Shown: piece after piece, positions 25,870-35,500 of the stretch
Position numbering within the stretch: the stretch's first letter is position 1
How the letters are laid out: the number at the start of each line of letters is the position of its first letter
DNA from: Kineococcus terrestris
GTDB lineage: Bacteria > Actinomycetota > Actinomycetes > Actinomycetales > Kineococcaceae
Length of the DNA stretch: 64,000 nucleotides
Assembly: GCF_041020765.1 (NCBI RefSeq)
Contig: NZ_JBEUEJ010000015.1
Direction: 5' to 3' (one strand)
Translations under genes and position numbers: made by a program
Notes under the pieces: generated by a model
What the model saw: the letters and a program-made list of their open reading frames with translations, nothing else
What the model was told of the DNA's origin: nothing
Databases searched by the model: none

Positions 25870-28550
25870 CGTGCTCCTGGGTCCGGGTCTGGGTCGGGGT
25901 CGGGGTCCTGGGTCCGGGGTCCGGTCGTCGGGGGCTCGCCGGGCGCGGGCGCGGGGACGGGGTGCAGCTCCACCCAGACGAGCTTGCCGCGGCGCGTGCG
26001 CTGCCAGCCCCAGCGGCCCAGCCGCTCCACCAGGCGCATGCCGTGGCCGCCGCCGCCGTCACCGCGGGGGTCGACCACGCGCGGCGCCTCGGGGCTGTCG
26101 TCCTCCACCTCCACGCGCAGCCCGGTGGGCAGGTCGAACAGGCGCAGCCCGACGGTGCCCCAGCCGTGCAGGACGGCGTTGGCGACCAGCTCGGAGACGA
26201 CCACCTCGGCCCGCGGGCCGCAGTCCAGGCCCCACACGGCGCAGGCGCGCAGGGTCGCGTGCCGGGCCTTGCCCACGGAGGAGGGGTCCGGCGGCAGCTG
26301 CCAGCGGCGCCGGCGCGGCGTGTCGGCCGTGCGGGCCGGGGAGTCGCCGGCGTCCGCCGGGTCCTCGGGCACGCGCACGACGACGAGGGCCGTGTCGTCC
26401 TCCGGGGCCTCGCCCAGGCCCTGCAGCAGCTCCTCGCCGATGCCGGCGGCGTCGTGGGCGCGCACGCCCTCCAGCGTCTCCACCAGCACCGTCAGCCCGT
26501 CGCGCATGGGCCGGGACCGCTGCTCGATGAGGCCGTCGGTGTAGAAGACGAGGACGTCACCGGGCCCCAGGGCGCGCTCGCGCGTCGGCCGGGGCCGCTC
26601 CCCCAGCCCGACGAGCGTCCCGGTGGCCTCGCTGAGCACCTCCACGCGCTCGCCCGCGCGGCCGGCCGCCCGGCGCAGCAGCGGCGGCAGGTGCCCGGCG
26701 CTGGACCACGACACCTCCCAGCCGCCGTCGTCCAGGCGCTGCAGCGACGCGTACACGAGGCTGGCCATGCGCGGCACGCTCATGGCGGCGACCAGCGCGT
26801 CCACGCGCCCCAGGACGCTGCCGGGGTCGTCCAGCTCGTGGGCGCAGGAGCGCACCACGGAGCGGATCTGCCCCATCGCGGCGGCGGCCTCCAGGTCGTG
26901 GCCGACGACGTCGCCGACGACGACGGCCGCGAGGTCGTCGGTGGTCTGCAGGACGTCGTACCAGTCGCCGCCGACCTGGGCGTGCTCGGCGTTGGAGTCG
27001 TAGAACGTCCACACGTCCAGGCCCGGGACGACCGCCTGCTCGGGCAACATGCTGCGCTGCAACGTCTCCGCCAAGGTGTGTTCCCGCTGGTGCAGCCGCG
27101 CGGTCTCCACCAGGAGCCCCGCGCGGCGGGCGGCGCCCGCGAGCACCGCCAGGTCCTTCCCGTCCCTGCCGTCCCCGCCGCCCGGGCGGGGCAGCGTCAC
27201 GAGCAGGCCCACGACCGTCTCACGGCCGACCATCGGGGTGAGCACCGCCTCCGCGGCGCGCCCGGCGAGGCCGGGCAGCCCGGCCAGCCGGGCGGCGATC
27301 CAGCCGGAGGGGGTCGCCGCGAGCTCGCCGGCACCGGCGGTCGCGGCGGCGCCGAGCGGGGCGGGGCGCACGGGCTGGTGCGGGTCGACGTCCAGGTGCG
27401 GGTCCGGCGGACGGGTCCGGGCGGTGCGCGGCAGCCGGTGGCCCGCCAGCCCGCCCGGGCCGCCCAGGTGCGGGCCGGCGGCGGCGGCCACGAGGGCCTC
27501 GGTGGGGCGCACGGCCCCGGTGTGGTCGCCGGTCAGGACGACCGCGGCGTCGGCGGCGACGTGGGTGACCAGCAGGTGCGCGACGCGGTCCAGCCCGGCG
27601 GCGACGTCGTCGACGACGACGACCTCGTCCAGCTGCTCCAGCAGCGCCAGGCGCTGCGCGCTCTCCTCCTCGGCGGCCAGGGCGCGGTGCAGCTGCGCCT
27701 CGGCGCCGGCGCGGCCGGTGACGTCGCCGTGCCAGGACACGACGTGGCAGACGGCGCCGGTGGGGTCCAGCAGGGGCGTGGTGCGCACGTGGTGCAGGAA
27801 GGACGTGCCGTCGCTGCGGCCCGCCAGCACGGTGACGGCCGCCGGTTCCGCCTCGCGGACGCTGCGCGACAGCGCCGCGCGCACCAGGTGCCGGGCGTCG
27901 AGGTCGTCGGTGCGCAGCAGCGCGGCGGCGGGGCCGCCCACGACCTCGCGCGCCGGGGTGCCGGTGGCGCGCGACCAGCCCTCGCCGGCGTGGACGACGA
28001 CGACCTCGGGCGCCCCGTCCGGGCCGCCGGGGCGCACGGCGCTGACGGCGAGGCCCGCGACGTCCGCGAAGCCGCCGGGCCCGACCGCCCCGGCGCCCTC
28101 GGGGCGGTGCAGGGCGAGCAGGATCCGCGGGGCGGTGCGCGCGGGGACGCCGTCCTCGGCGTAGGGGGTGGCCGACAGCCACAGCCCGTCGGGCAGCGCG
28201 GCCCCGACCAGGTGCTCGCCGCGGGCGGCGCGCGCCCACAGGTCGGCCTCGGCGGCCCCGGCGCCCGGGCGGGCGCGGCCCAGCCAGCCCGCCAGGTCGG
28301 CCAGGTCGCCGGTGAGCCGGTCGTGCGGGGCGGCTCCGGCCAGGGCGCGGGAGGCGGCGTCGGCGCCCAGCAGGGGGGCGCCCGCGCCCGGGCGGGGGTC
28401 CGGGCCGGCGGAGGGGTCCGAGGGAGCCGAGGGAGCCGAGGGGGCCGAGGGGGCCGAGGGGGCCGAGGGGGCCGAGGGAGCACGGCCCACGAGCAGCACG
28501 GCGACCGGTTCCTCGTGCAGCGCGACCGGCTGCGGCGGGTCGGCGCTCAT
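25866..28550 (-). CDS. PAS-GAF-PP2C (SpoIIE) phosphatase with C-terminal HATPase domain
   Basis: 894-residue signalling protein. After the start comes a Ser-Ala-Pro repeat (about residues 25-45), a PAS-like region (about 95-300), a GAF region (about 320-500), a PP2C/SpoIIE phosphatase (about 505-715; GGDWYD near 526, DVVGHD, YTDGLIE and PEDDTALV metal motifs) and an RsbW-like HATPase (about 750-865; SELVANAVLHG N-box and GGGGHGMRLV G-box). It can both phosphorylate and dephosphorylate a STAS antagonist in principle. The divergent STAS gene 243 bases away is the obvious partner. The ATG at 28550 has GGAGGAG upstream. It is coupled to DUF3151 downstream by an ATGA overlap. Confidence 0.9.
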   Translation of the reverse strand: MSADPPQPVALHEEPVAVLLVGRAPSAPSAPSAPSAPSAPSAPSDPSAGPDPRPGAGAPLLGADAASRALAGAAPHDRLTGDLADLAGWLGRARPGAGAAEADLWARAARGEHLVGAALPDGLWLSATPYAEDGVPARTAPRILLALHRPEGAGAVGPGGFADVAGLAVSAVRPGGPDGAPEVVVVHAGEGWSRATGTPAREVVGGPAAALLRTDDLDARHLVRAALSRSVREAEPAAVTVLAGRSDGTSFLHHVRTTPLLDPTGAVCHVVSWHGDVTGRAGAEAQLHRALAAEEESAQRLALLEQLDEVVVVDDVAAGLDRVAHLLVTHVAADAAVVLTGDHTGAVRPTEALVAAAAGPHLGGPGGLAGHRLPRTARTRPPDPHLDVDPHQPVRPAPLGAAATAGAGELAATPSGWIAARLAGLPGLAGRAAEAVLTPMVGRETVVGLLVTLPRPGGGDGRDGKDLAVLAGAARRAGLLVETARLHQREHTLAETLQRSMLPEQAVVPGLDVWTFYDSNAEHAQVGGDWYDVLQTTDDLAAVVVGDVVGHDLEAAAAMGQIRSVVRSCAHELDDPGSVLGRVDALVAAMSVPRMASLVYASLQRLDDGGWEVSWSSAGHLPPLLRRAAGRAGERVEVLSEATGTLVGLGERPRPTRERALGPGDVLVFYTDGLIEQRSRPMRDGLTVLVETLEGVRAHDAAGIGEELLQGLGEAPEDDTALVVVRVPEDPADAGDSPARTADTPRRRRWQLPPDPSSVGKARHATLRACAVWGLDCGPRAEVVVSELVANAVLHGWGTVGLRLFDLPTGLRVEVEDDSPEAPRVVDPRGDGGGGHGMRLVERLGRWGWQRTRRGKLVWVELHPVPAPAPGEPPTTGPRTQDPDPDPDPDPGAR
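28412..28482 (-). repeat. 9-bp tandem repeat encoding Ser-Ala-Pro
   Basis: Nearly eight copies of a 9-base unit AGGGRGCCG (first copy AGGGGTCCG) lie inside the phosphatase gene and encode Ser-Ala-Pro or Ser-Asp-Pro near the N-terminus. The copies are almost identical, so the tract probably changes length by slippage in steps that keep the frame. Confidence 0.9.
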
Positions 28551-28703
28551 GCGGGTTGTCTCCTCCGGGGCTGCGGGGCGATGGCGCGCGCGGACGACGC
28601 CGACCCGGTGGATAGCATGCAGCCGAGCCCGACGGTCCGCGCGTCGAGGAGGCCGCCCGAGCAGCCCGGGTGACCTCCGTCCCGCGCGCGGTCCAGCGTG
28701 TTC

Positions 28704-28715
28704 TACCGTGCGGTA
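28704..28715. promoter_or_regulatory. Palindrome TACCGTGCGGTA upstream of the STAS gene
   Basis: TACCG-TG-CGGTA is a perfect 5-base inverted repeat in the 243-base divergent gap between the phosphatase gene and the STAS gene, preceded by GTTC. It lies about 80 bases before the STAS ATG and could be a promoter or operator element for the partner-switching module. The remainder of the gap shows no other clear signal. Confidence 0.3.
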
Positions 28716-28793
28716 CCAGCCACACGGCCGACATCCGCGCCTGCAGAGACCCGGGCCGGCTCGACAGCCTGCGTGCAGCCCAGCGGAGGAGCC

Positions 28794-29216
28794 ATGACGA
28801 AGGACTCGACACCGGACGCCGCCCCCGGGGGCGAGGCGCCACGGGTGCCCGAGGTGCGCTCGGTGGACCCCGGGTCGGTGCACGTCCTGTACGAACCGCG
28901 CGCGACCCGCGTCGTCCTGACCGGCGAGATCGACGCCGAGCTGGGCCCCGACCTGCTGGAGGCCGCGGAGGACGCGCTGTCCTCGGGCCGGCCGCTGCAG
29001 GTGGACGCGCACCACGTGACGTTCATGGACTCCACGGGCCTGGCGTTCCTGGCCCGCCTGGCCTCGCGCAGCCGCGGGCGCCGGGTCACCCTCATCCGCC
29101 CGCCGGCGGTGGTGAAGTTCCTCATCGAGACGACCAACATCGTCCAGCTGCTCGACGTGGTCGACGAGGAGCCGGGCCTGTCGGACGACGACGACCTCGG
29201 GCCGCAGCCGGCCTGA
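28794..29216 (+). CDS. STAS domain anti-sigma factor antagonist
   Basis: 140-residue RsbV/SpoIIAA-like protein. The STAS domain spans about residues 28-125, with the phosphorylatable serine at S80 in FMDSTGLAFL. When dephosphorylated such proteins bind an RsbW-like kinase and free a sigma factor. GGAGGA precedes the ATG. The gene is divergent from the PP2C-HATPase protein, which carries both matching enzymatic domains. The acidic tail DDDD is unusual but not informative. No sigma factor gene is in the window. Confidence 0.9.
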   Translation: MTKDSTPDAAPGGEAPRVPEVRSVDPGSVHVLYEPRATRVVLTGEIDAELGPDLLEAAEDALSSGRPLQVDAHHVTFMDSTGLAFLARLASRSRGRRVTLIRPPAVVKFLIETTNIVQLLDVVDEEPGLSDDDDLGPQPA

Positions 29217-29247
29217 CGCGCCCGGCACCAGTCCCGCCCCGCAGCAC

Positions 29248-29282
29248 CAGGGCCCGCCACCGTCGCACGGTGGCGGGCCCTG
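29248..29282. terminator. Bidirectional hairpin between STAS gene and fba
   Basis: A perfect 16-bp stem (arms 29248-29263 and 29267-29282) with a CGC loop lies 31 bases after the STAS stop and 24 bases before the stop of the converging fba gene. It probably terminates both transcripts. Confidence 0.85.
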
Positions 29283-29306
29283 TCGCTGCAGGCGGTGCTC
29301 AGGCGG

Positions 29307-30329
29307 TCACTTGACGTGCTTGCCGGCGCTGCGCAGGCCCCGGGCGGCCTCGACGACGCGGGCGGCCATCCCGGCCTCGGCGGCCTTGCCCCAGGTGCGC
29401 GGGTCGTACTGCTTCTTGTTGCCGACCTCGCCGTCGACCTTCAGCACGCCGTCGTAGTTGCGGAACACGTGCTCCACCACCGGGCGGGTGAAGGCGTACT
29501 GCGTGTCGGTGTCGATGTTCATCTTCACCACGCCGTGGTCGACGGCGGCGGAGATCTCCTCCGGCAGCGAGCCGGACCCGCCGTGGAAGACGAGGTCGAA
29601 CGGCTTGTCCTTGCCGACCTCCCCGCCGATCTCGTCCTGGATCTCCTTGAGGATCTCCGGGCGCAGCTTGACGTTGCCCGGCTTGTAGACGCCGTGGACG
29701 TTGCCGAAGGTCAGGGCCGTCATGTAGCGGCCCTTCTCCCCCGTGCCGAGCGCCTGCACGGTGGCGCGGGCGTCGGCGACGGTCGTGTAGAGCTTGTCGT
29801 TGATCTCGTGGGCGACGCCGTCCTCCTCGCCGCCGACGACGCCGATCTCGACCTCCAGGACGATCCGCGCGGCGCTGGTCAGGGCCAGCAGCTCCTCGGC
29901 GATCTGCAGGTTCTCCTCCAGCGGCACGGCCGAGCCGTCCCACATGTGGGACTGGAACAGCGGCTCGCGGCCCTCCTTGACGCGCTCGGCGGAGATGGCG
30001 ATGAGGGGGCGGACGAAGCTGTCCAGCTTGTCCTTGGGGCAGTGGTCGGTGTGCAGGGCGATGTTGACGTCGTACGCCTTGGCGACGTGGTGGGCGTACT
30101 CGGCCAGGGCCTGCGCCCCCAGGACCATGTCCTTGACGGTCGAGCCGGACAGGTACTCGGCGCCGCCGGTGGACACCTGCACGATGCCGTCGCTCTCGGC
30201 CTCCGCGAAGCCGCGGATGGCGGCGTTCAGCGTCTGCGAGGAGGAGACGTTGATCGCGGGGTAGGCGAACGACCCGGCCTTGGCGCGGTCCAGCATCTCG
30301 GCGTAGACGTCCGGGGTGGCGATGGGCAT
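29307..30329 (-). CDS. fba: Class II fructose-bisphosphate aldolase
   Basis: 340-residue zinc aldolase of glycolysis and gluconeogenesis. Zinc ligands are visible in HTDHCPK, GNVHGVYK and VFHGGSGS, and the substrate-binding NIDTDTQYAF segment follows. The start ATG (MPIATPDVYAEM) is preceded by GAGGAGC and is the common actinobacterial N-terminus. It is monocistronic with its own terminator. It stands near purA and DUF3151, an arrangement conserved in actinobacteria. Confidence 0.97.
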   Translation of the reverse strand: MPIATPDVYAEMLDRAKAGSFAYPAINVSSSQTLNAAIRGFAEAESDGIVQVSTGGAEYLSGSTVKDMVLGAQALAEYAHHVAKAYDVNIALHTDHCPKDKLDSFVRPLIAISAERVKEGREPLFQSHMWDGSAVPLEENLQIAEELLALTSAARIVLEVEIGVVGGEEDGVAHEINDKLYTTVADARATVQALGTGEKGRYMTALTFGNVHGVYKPGNVKLRPEILKEIQDEIGGEVGKDKPFDLVFHGGSGSLPEEISAAVDHGVVKMNIDTDTQYAFTRPVVEHVFRNYDGVLKVDGEVGNKKQYDPRTWGKAAEAGMAARVVEAARGLRSAGKHVK

Positions 30330-30450
30330 GGCTGCTCCTCTGCTGACGGCTCTGGCGGGGCCGATCCTTCCACGCCGGGCCCGGCCGCGCGGGAGGAGCC
30401 GCGCGGCGCTGCGGATGCCGCCCGCGCGGGCCCGTGCCAGCGTGGGCGGC

Positions 30451-31029
30451 ATGGGTGCTGAAGAGCTGGACGGCAAGAAGGTCGCGTTCCTCGTCGCGGG
30501 CGAGGGCATCGAGCAGGTGGAGCTCACCGAGCCGTGGAAGGCGGTGCAGGAGGCGGGCGGCCGGCCGGTGCTGCTGTCCCCGCAGCCGGGCAGCGTGCAG
30601 GCGTTCGACCACCTCGACAAGGCCGACACGTTCCCCGTGGACGTCGTCGTCTCCGACGCCTCGCCGAGCGAGTACGCGGCGCTGGTGCTGCCCGGCGGCG
30701 TCGCCAACCCGGACGCGCTGCGCACCGACCGCTCCGCGGTGACGTTCGTGCAGCAGTTCGCCGCCTCGACCCGGCCGGTGTTCGCGATCTGCCACGCGCC
30801 GTGGACGCTGATCGAGGCCGACGTGGTGCGCGGGCGCCGCACGACGTCGTGGCCGAGCCTCGCGACCGACCTGCGCAACGCGGGCGCGGAGTGGGTCGAC
30901 GAGGAGCTCGTGGTGTGCGAGGGCGGACCGGGGCCGCTGGTCACCAGCCGCAAGCCCGACGACCTGCCGGCGTTCTGCTCCGCCCTGGTGCAGCACGTCG
31001 CCCGCGTCGACGTCCCCGCGGGGGCCTGA
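30451..31029 (+). CDS. DJ-1/PfpI family protein (type 1 glutamine amidotransferase-like)
   Basis: 192-residue protein of the PfpI/YhbO/Hsp31-like class. The nucleophile elbow AICHAPWTLIEA carries the conserved Cys followed by His, and the N-terminal glutamate motif (GIEQVELTEP) is present. Members are described as peptidases, glyoxalases or deglycases; the exact activity is disputed for the family. The ATG at 30451 is used; upstream residues in frame are not conserved. It is divergent from fba and followed after one base by an F420-type oxidoreductase, so the two are co-transcribed. Confidence 0.9.
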   Translation: MGAEELDGKKVAFLVAGEGIEQVELTEPWKAVQEAGGRPVLLSPQPGSVQAFDHLDKADTFPVDVVVSDASPSEYAALVLPGGVANPDALRTDRSAVTFVQQFAASTRPVFAICHAPWTLIEADVVRGRRTTSWPSLATDLRNAGAEWVDEELVVCEGGPGPLVTSRKPDDLPAFCSALVQHVARVDVPAGA

Positions 31030-31030
31030 C

Positions 31031-32041
31031 GTGGCCGAGGTGCGCATCGGCTACACGTGCATGAGCGAGCAGTCGGACCCCCGCTGGCTCGTGCGCGACG
31101 CGCGGGCCGCGGAGGAGGCCGGCTTCGACCTCGTCGTCTTCTCCGACCACTACTCGCCGTGGCTGACCTCGCAGGGCCACGCGCCGTACGCGTGGAGCGT
31201 CCTGGGCGCGGTCAGCCAGGTCACCTCCCGCGTGGAGCTGATGACGTACGTGACGGCGCCGACGATGCGCTACCACCCGGCGGTGGTGGCGCAGAAGGCG
31301 GCGACGGTGGGTCTGCTGTCGGAGGGCCGCTTCACGCTGGGCCTCGGCTCCGGCGAGAACCTCAACGAGCACGTCGTCGGCGAGCGCTGGCCGGCCGTCG
31401 AGGAGCGGCAGGACATGCTCGTCGAGGCGCTGGAGATCATCGACGAGCTGTTCGAGGGGCAGCTGCTCACCTACGCCGGGGAGCACTTCCGGGTGGACTC
31501 CGCCCGCCTGTGGGACCTGCCGGAGCGGCGGGTGCCGATCGCCGTCGGCGTGTCCGGGGACAAGTCCTGCACGCGGTTCGCGCCGCTGGCCGACCACATG
31601 ATCGCCGTGGAGCCGGACCCGTCGTTCGGGCCGGCGTGGGACGCCGCGCGCACCCCCGACCAGCCGGCCGCCAGCCGCCGCATCGGGCAGCTGCCGGTGT
31701 GCTGGGACGCCGACCGCGACGCGGCGATCGCCCGCGCGCACGACCAGTTCCGCTGGTTCGCGGGCGGGTGGAAGGTGAACGCCGACCTGCCCACCACCGC
31801 GGGGTTCTCCGGCGCGACGCAGTTCGTGCGCCCCGAGGACGTCGCCGAGGCGATCCCCTGCGGGGACGACGTGGACGCCGTCGTCGAGGCCGCGTCGGCG
31901 TTCTTCGCCGCGGGGTTCACCGACCTCGCCCTCGTGCAGGTCGGCGGCGAGCACCAGCAGCCGTTCCTGGAGGCGGCGCAGCGGGAGCTCCTGCCCGCGC
32001 TGCGCGAGGCCGCCGCCTCGAACGACCCCAGCCCCAGCTGA
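31031..32041 (+). CDS. LLM class F420-dependent oxidoreductase
   Basis: 336-residue luciferase-like TIM-barrel protein, similar to F420-dependent glucose-6-phosphate dehydrogenase relatives. The N-terminal IGYTCMSEQSDP, the VFSDHYSPW motif near residue 38, and GRFTLGLGSGENLNEHVVG with the cofactor-binding glycines support the subfamily. F420 rather than FMN is inferred from this subgroup. Substrate unknown. The GTG start follows the upstream stop by one base. A strong terminator follows. Confidence 0.88.
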   Translation: MAEVRIGYTCMSEQSDPRWLVRDARAAEEAGFDLVVFSDHYSPWLTSQGHAPYAWSVLGAVSQVTSRVELMTYVTAPTMRYHPAVVAQKAATVGLLSEGRFTLGLGSGENLNEHVVGERWPAVEERQDMLVEALEIIDELFEGQLLTYAGEHFRVDSARLWDLPERRVPIAVGVSGDKSCTRFAPLADHMIAVEPDPSFGPAWDAARTPDQPAASRRIGQLPVCWDADRDAAIARAHDQFRWFAGGWKVNADLPTTAGFSGATQFVRPEDVAEAIPCGDDVDAVVEAASAFFAAGFTDLALVQVGGEHQQPFLEAAQRELLPALREAAASNDPSPS

Positions 32042-32055
32042 CGGGTCCTCCCCAG

Positions 32056-32092
32056 CGACGGGGCCGCACCCGGACCGGGTGCGGCCCCGTCG
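32056..32092. terminator. Hairpin between F420 oxidoreductase and DUF1801 genes
   Basis: A perfect 16-bp stem (32056-32071 with 32077-32092) with a GGACC loop lies 14 bases after one stop codon and four bases before the converging stop. It is a clear bidirectional terminator. Confidence 0.88.
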
Positions 32093-32096
32093 CGGT

Positions 32097-32501
32097 TCAG
32101 GACAGCCGGGCGGCCACCTCGACGGACCGCGCCAGCACCTCGCGCAGGACGGCGGTGTCGAGGTCGTCGAGGCGGCGCAGGTTCAGGCAGCCGCGCCCGG
32201 CCCCGTGCGGGCCGAGGCGCTCCAGCAGGTCCGCGTACTCCTCGACGGCCCCCGACAGGTACACCGACGTGTGCTGCTTGCGCGGGGACACCCCGACGAG
32301 CGGGGTGTCCCCCTCGTGGCCGGAGGCGTACCGGTAGTGGCGGGAGCCGAACCCCACGATCGCCGTCCCCCACAGGACGGGCGGCTCCCCCGTCACCTCG
32401 GCCGCGAGCGCGACGAGGCGGCGGGCGTCGGCGCGGCGCCGCTCGTCGGGCACCGCGTCGAGGAAGGCCCCCACGTCACCGCCGGTCGGCACCGTCGACA
32501 C
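32097..32501 (-). CDS. DUF1801 domain-containing protein
   Basis: 134-residue small cytosolic protein. The VLWGTAIVGFGSRHYRYASG and VGVSPRKQHTSVYL segments match the DUF1801 (YdhG-like) fold. No enzymatic function is established. It starts with GTG (GTG TCG ACG) and lies 72 bases downstream of the alpha-mannosidase gene on the same strand, so it may be read through from that operon, although it looks unrelated to sugar use. Confidence 0.85.
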   Translation of the reverse strand: MSTVPTGGDVGAFLDAVPDERRRADARRLVALAAEVTGEPPVLWGTAIVGFGSRHYRYASGHEGDTPLVGVSPRKQHTSVYLSGAVEEYADLLERLGPHGAGRGCLNLRRLDDLDTAVLREVLARSVEVAARLS

Positions 32502-32573
32502 CCCGGTGAGGGTGCATCCGGGGCCCCGGCGCTGTCGAGACCCCGCGCCGCTGTCGGGCCCCGCGACGGGCCC

Positions 32574-35500
32574 TCAGCCCCGCGCCAGGCGCAGGGTGAC
32601 GATCTGGAACGGCCGCAGCTCCAGCGCCGCGGCGCCGTCGGCCACCTCCCGCAGCGCGCGCGGCTCGACGGGCCGCTCCAGCAGGTCGGTCTCGGTGACC
32701 GAGGCGACCGCGAAGGACGGGCGCACGGTGGCGCGGGCCCGGCCGCCGTGCGCCTCGTACAGGCGCACGACGACGTCGCCGCCGCGGTCCTCGGCCAGCT
32801 TCACGGCCTCCACGACGACGCCGTCGCCCTCGACGGCGACCAGCGGCTCGACCGGCGCGGACCCGCGCGCTCCGGGCACCTCGCGCAGCGGCAGGTTCAG
32901 CCGGTACCCCTCGCGGACGGCGTCGGCGATCGCGGCGCCGACGACGAGGGAGGCGCGCAGCCGGTGCTCGCCCTGGTCGGCGTCGGGGTCGGGGAACAGC
33001 GGCGCGCGCAGCAGCGACAGCCGCACCGTCGTGGTGGTGCCGCCGTCGTCGCGGGTGGTGCGGCCGGTGTCGTGGCCGTAGGTGGAGTCGTTGGCGACGG
33101 CCACGCCGTACCCGGCCTCGCCCACGTGGACCCAGCGGTGCGCGCACGTCTCGAACCGGGCGGCGTCCCAGGAGGTGTTGGCGTGGGTGGGGCGCAGCAC
33201 GTGCCCGAACTGCACCTCGCTGGCGGCGCGGTCGGCGTGCACGTCGAGGGGGAAGGCGAGCTTGAGCAGCTTCTGCCGCTCGTGCCAGTCCACGTCGAAC
33301 GCCAGCTCGACCGAGCGGGCGCCCGCGGCCAGGGACACCGTCTGCTCGACGCGGGAGTCGCCGAAGGCGCGCACGACGCGCACGGCCACGCGCTGCGGGG
33401 AGTCCTCGACGAGCTCGACGGACTCGGCGGCGGTCAGGTCGGTGGTGTGCCGGCGGTAGTGCTCGTCGACGTCCCAGGCGTCCCACTGGGTGGGGGTGTC
33501 GCGGTGCAGCTGCAGCAGGCCGCCGCGCCGCCCCGGCGCGAGGACCTCCCGGCCGGCCGCGACGTCGAGGACGGAGGCCAGCAGGCCGTCGCCGTCGACG
33601 AGGACCCGGACGTGGTCGTTCTCCAGGACGAACCCGTCCCCCTCGGCCTTCGCGCGGGCGTCGGCGCCGGGGCGCGCGGGCGCGGCGCCGAGCGCGGGCA
33701 CGCCGTCGCGGGCGAACGGCCCGGCGTTGAACACGACGCTCTCGCCGCTCCCGCCACCGTCCCCGGCCAGCGCGCGCAGCGAGGAGGCGATCAGCTCCTC
33801 CAGCTCGGCGGCGACCTCGGCGTAGCGGGCCTCGGCCTCGCGGTGCACCCAGGCGATCGAGGAGCCGGGCAGGATGTCGTGGAACTGCTGCAGCAGCACG
33901 ACGTGCCAGATCCGCTCCAGCGCCTCGTACGGGTACGCGGCGCCGCGCTGCACGGCCGCGGCGCTCGCCCACAGCTCCGCCTCGCGCAGCAGGTGCTCGC
34001 TGCGCCGGTTGCCGCGCTTGGTGCGCGCCTGCGAGGTGTAGGTGCCGCGGTGGAACTCCAGGTACACCTCCCCGCTCCACACCGGCGGGTCGGGGTACTC
34101 CTCCTCGGCGCGGCGGAAGAAGTCGTGCGGGCCGCCCAGCTCGACGACCGGGGAGCCCTCCAGCGAGCGGGTGCGCGCGGCCGCGGCGAGCATCTCGCGG
34201 GTGGGGCCGCCGCCGCCGTCGCCGTAGCCGAAGGGCAGCAGCGAGGTGCGGGCGCGGCCCTTCTCGGCGAACTGCCGCTCGGCGCGGGCCAGGTCCTCCC
34301 CGCCCAGGTCGGAGTTGTACGTGTCCGCGGGCGGGAAGTGCGTGAAGATCCGGGTGCCGTCGATGCCCTCCCACGCGAACGTGTGGTGCGGCATCCGGTT
34401 CACCTCGTTCCACGACGGCTTCTGCGTGAGGAACCAGCGGGCGCCCGCGGCGCGGGCGATTTGCGGCATGGCCGCCGTGTAGCCGAAGGAGTCCGGCAGC
34501 CACACGTCCAGCGGCTCCACGCCCAGCTCCTCGGCGAAGAACCGCTTGCCGGCGACGAACTGGCGGGCCAGCGCCTCCCCGCCGGGCATGTTGGTGTCCG
34601 ACTCCACCCACATGCCGCCCACGGGCACGAACCGCCCCTCGGCGACGCGCCGCTTGATGCGCTCGAAGAGCTCCGGCTGGGTGTCGCGCACCCACGCGTA
34701 CTGCTGCGCCGAGGAGCACGCGAACACCAGGTCGGGGTCCTCGTCCATGAGGGCCAGGACGTTGGAGAAGGTGCGGGCGCACTTGCGGGCGGTCTCGCGC
34801 GTCGGCCACAGCCACGCGGAGTCGATGTGGGCGTGGCCCACGGCCGTCACGCGGTGCGCGCTGGCCGAGGCCGGCTGCGCCAGGACGCCCGCCAGCGCGG
34901 CCCGCCCCGCGGCGGCGGTCCCGGCCACGTCCCACGGGTCCACGACGTCGACGGCCGTGTCGAGGGCCACCAGGACCTCCGCCCGGCGGGCGGAGGCCTC
35001 CGGCAGCTGCCCGAGCAGCCCGCGCAGCGTCCACACGTCCTGCAGCAGCTCCCACACCGCCACGTCGAGCTCGGCGACGTCGGCGGCCGCCAGGCGGTAC
35101 AGCGGGTCGGTCCCCGCCGTCGCCGGGTCGCCCAGCCGCGTCGGGGAGGCGAACACCCCGTCCCCGGACACGTCCGGGTTGGACGACGCCTCCAGCAGCA
35201 GGTCCACCTCCGGACCGCCCAGGGCGGCCAGCGGGACGTACCGGTTGCGCGGGTGCAGGCCCTTCACGACGGTGCCGTCCGGGCGGTAGGCGGTCGCCTC
35301 GGCCTGGAACCCGGGCTGCACGGCCGAGTAGCCGAGGTCGACGACGACCTCCAGGCGGGTGCCGTCGGCGCCCCAGCCGTCCGGCACGTCCCCGCGCAGC
35401 CGGAACCACGTCGTGCCCCACGGCCGGCCCCACGCGGTGCCGACGGCGAACGGCGAGAACTCCTGCGCGAGGGCCTCGGCGAACGGGACCGGCTCCCCGG

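Noticed and set aside
28412..28482. Possible collagen-like domain from Ser-Ala-Pro triplets
   Set aside because: No Gly at every third place; it is a disordered spacer.
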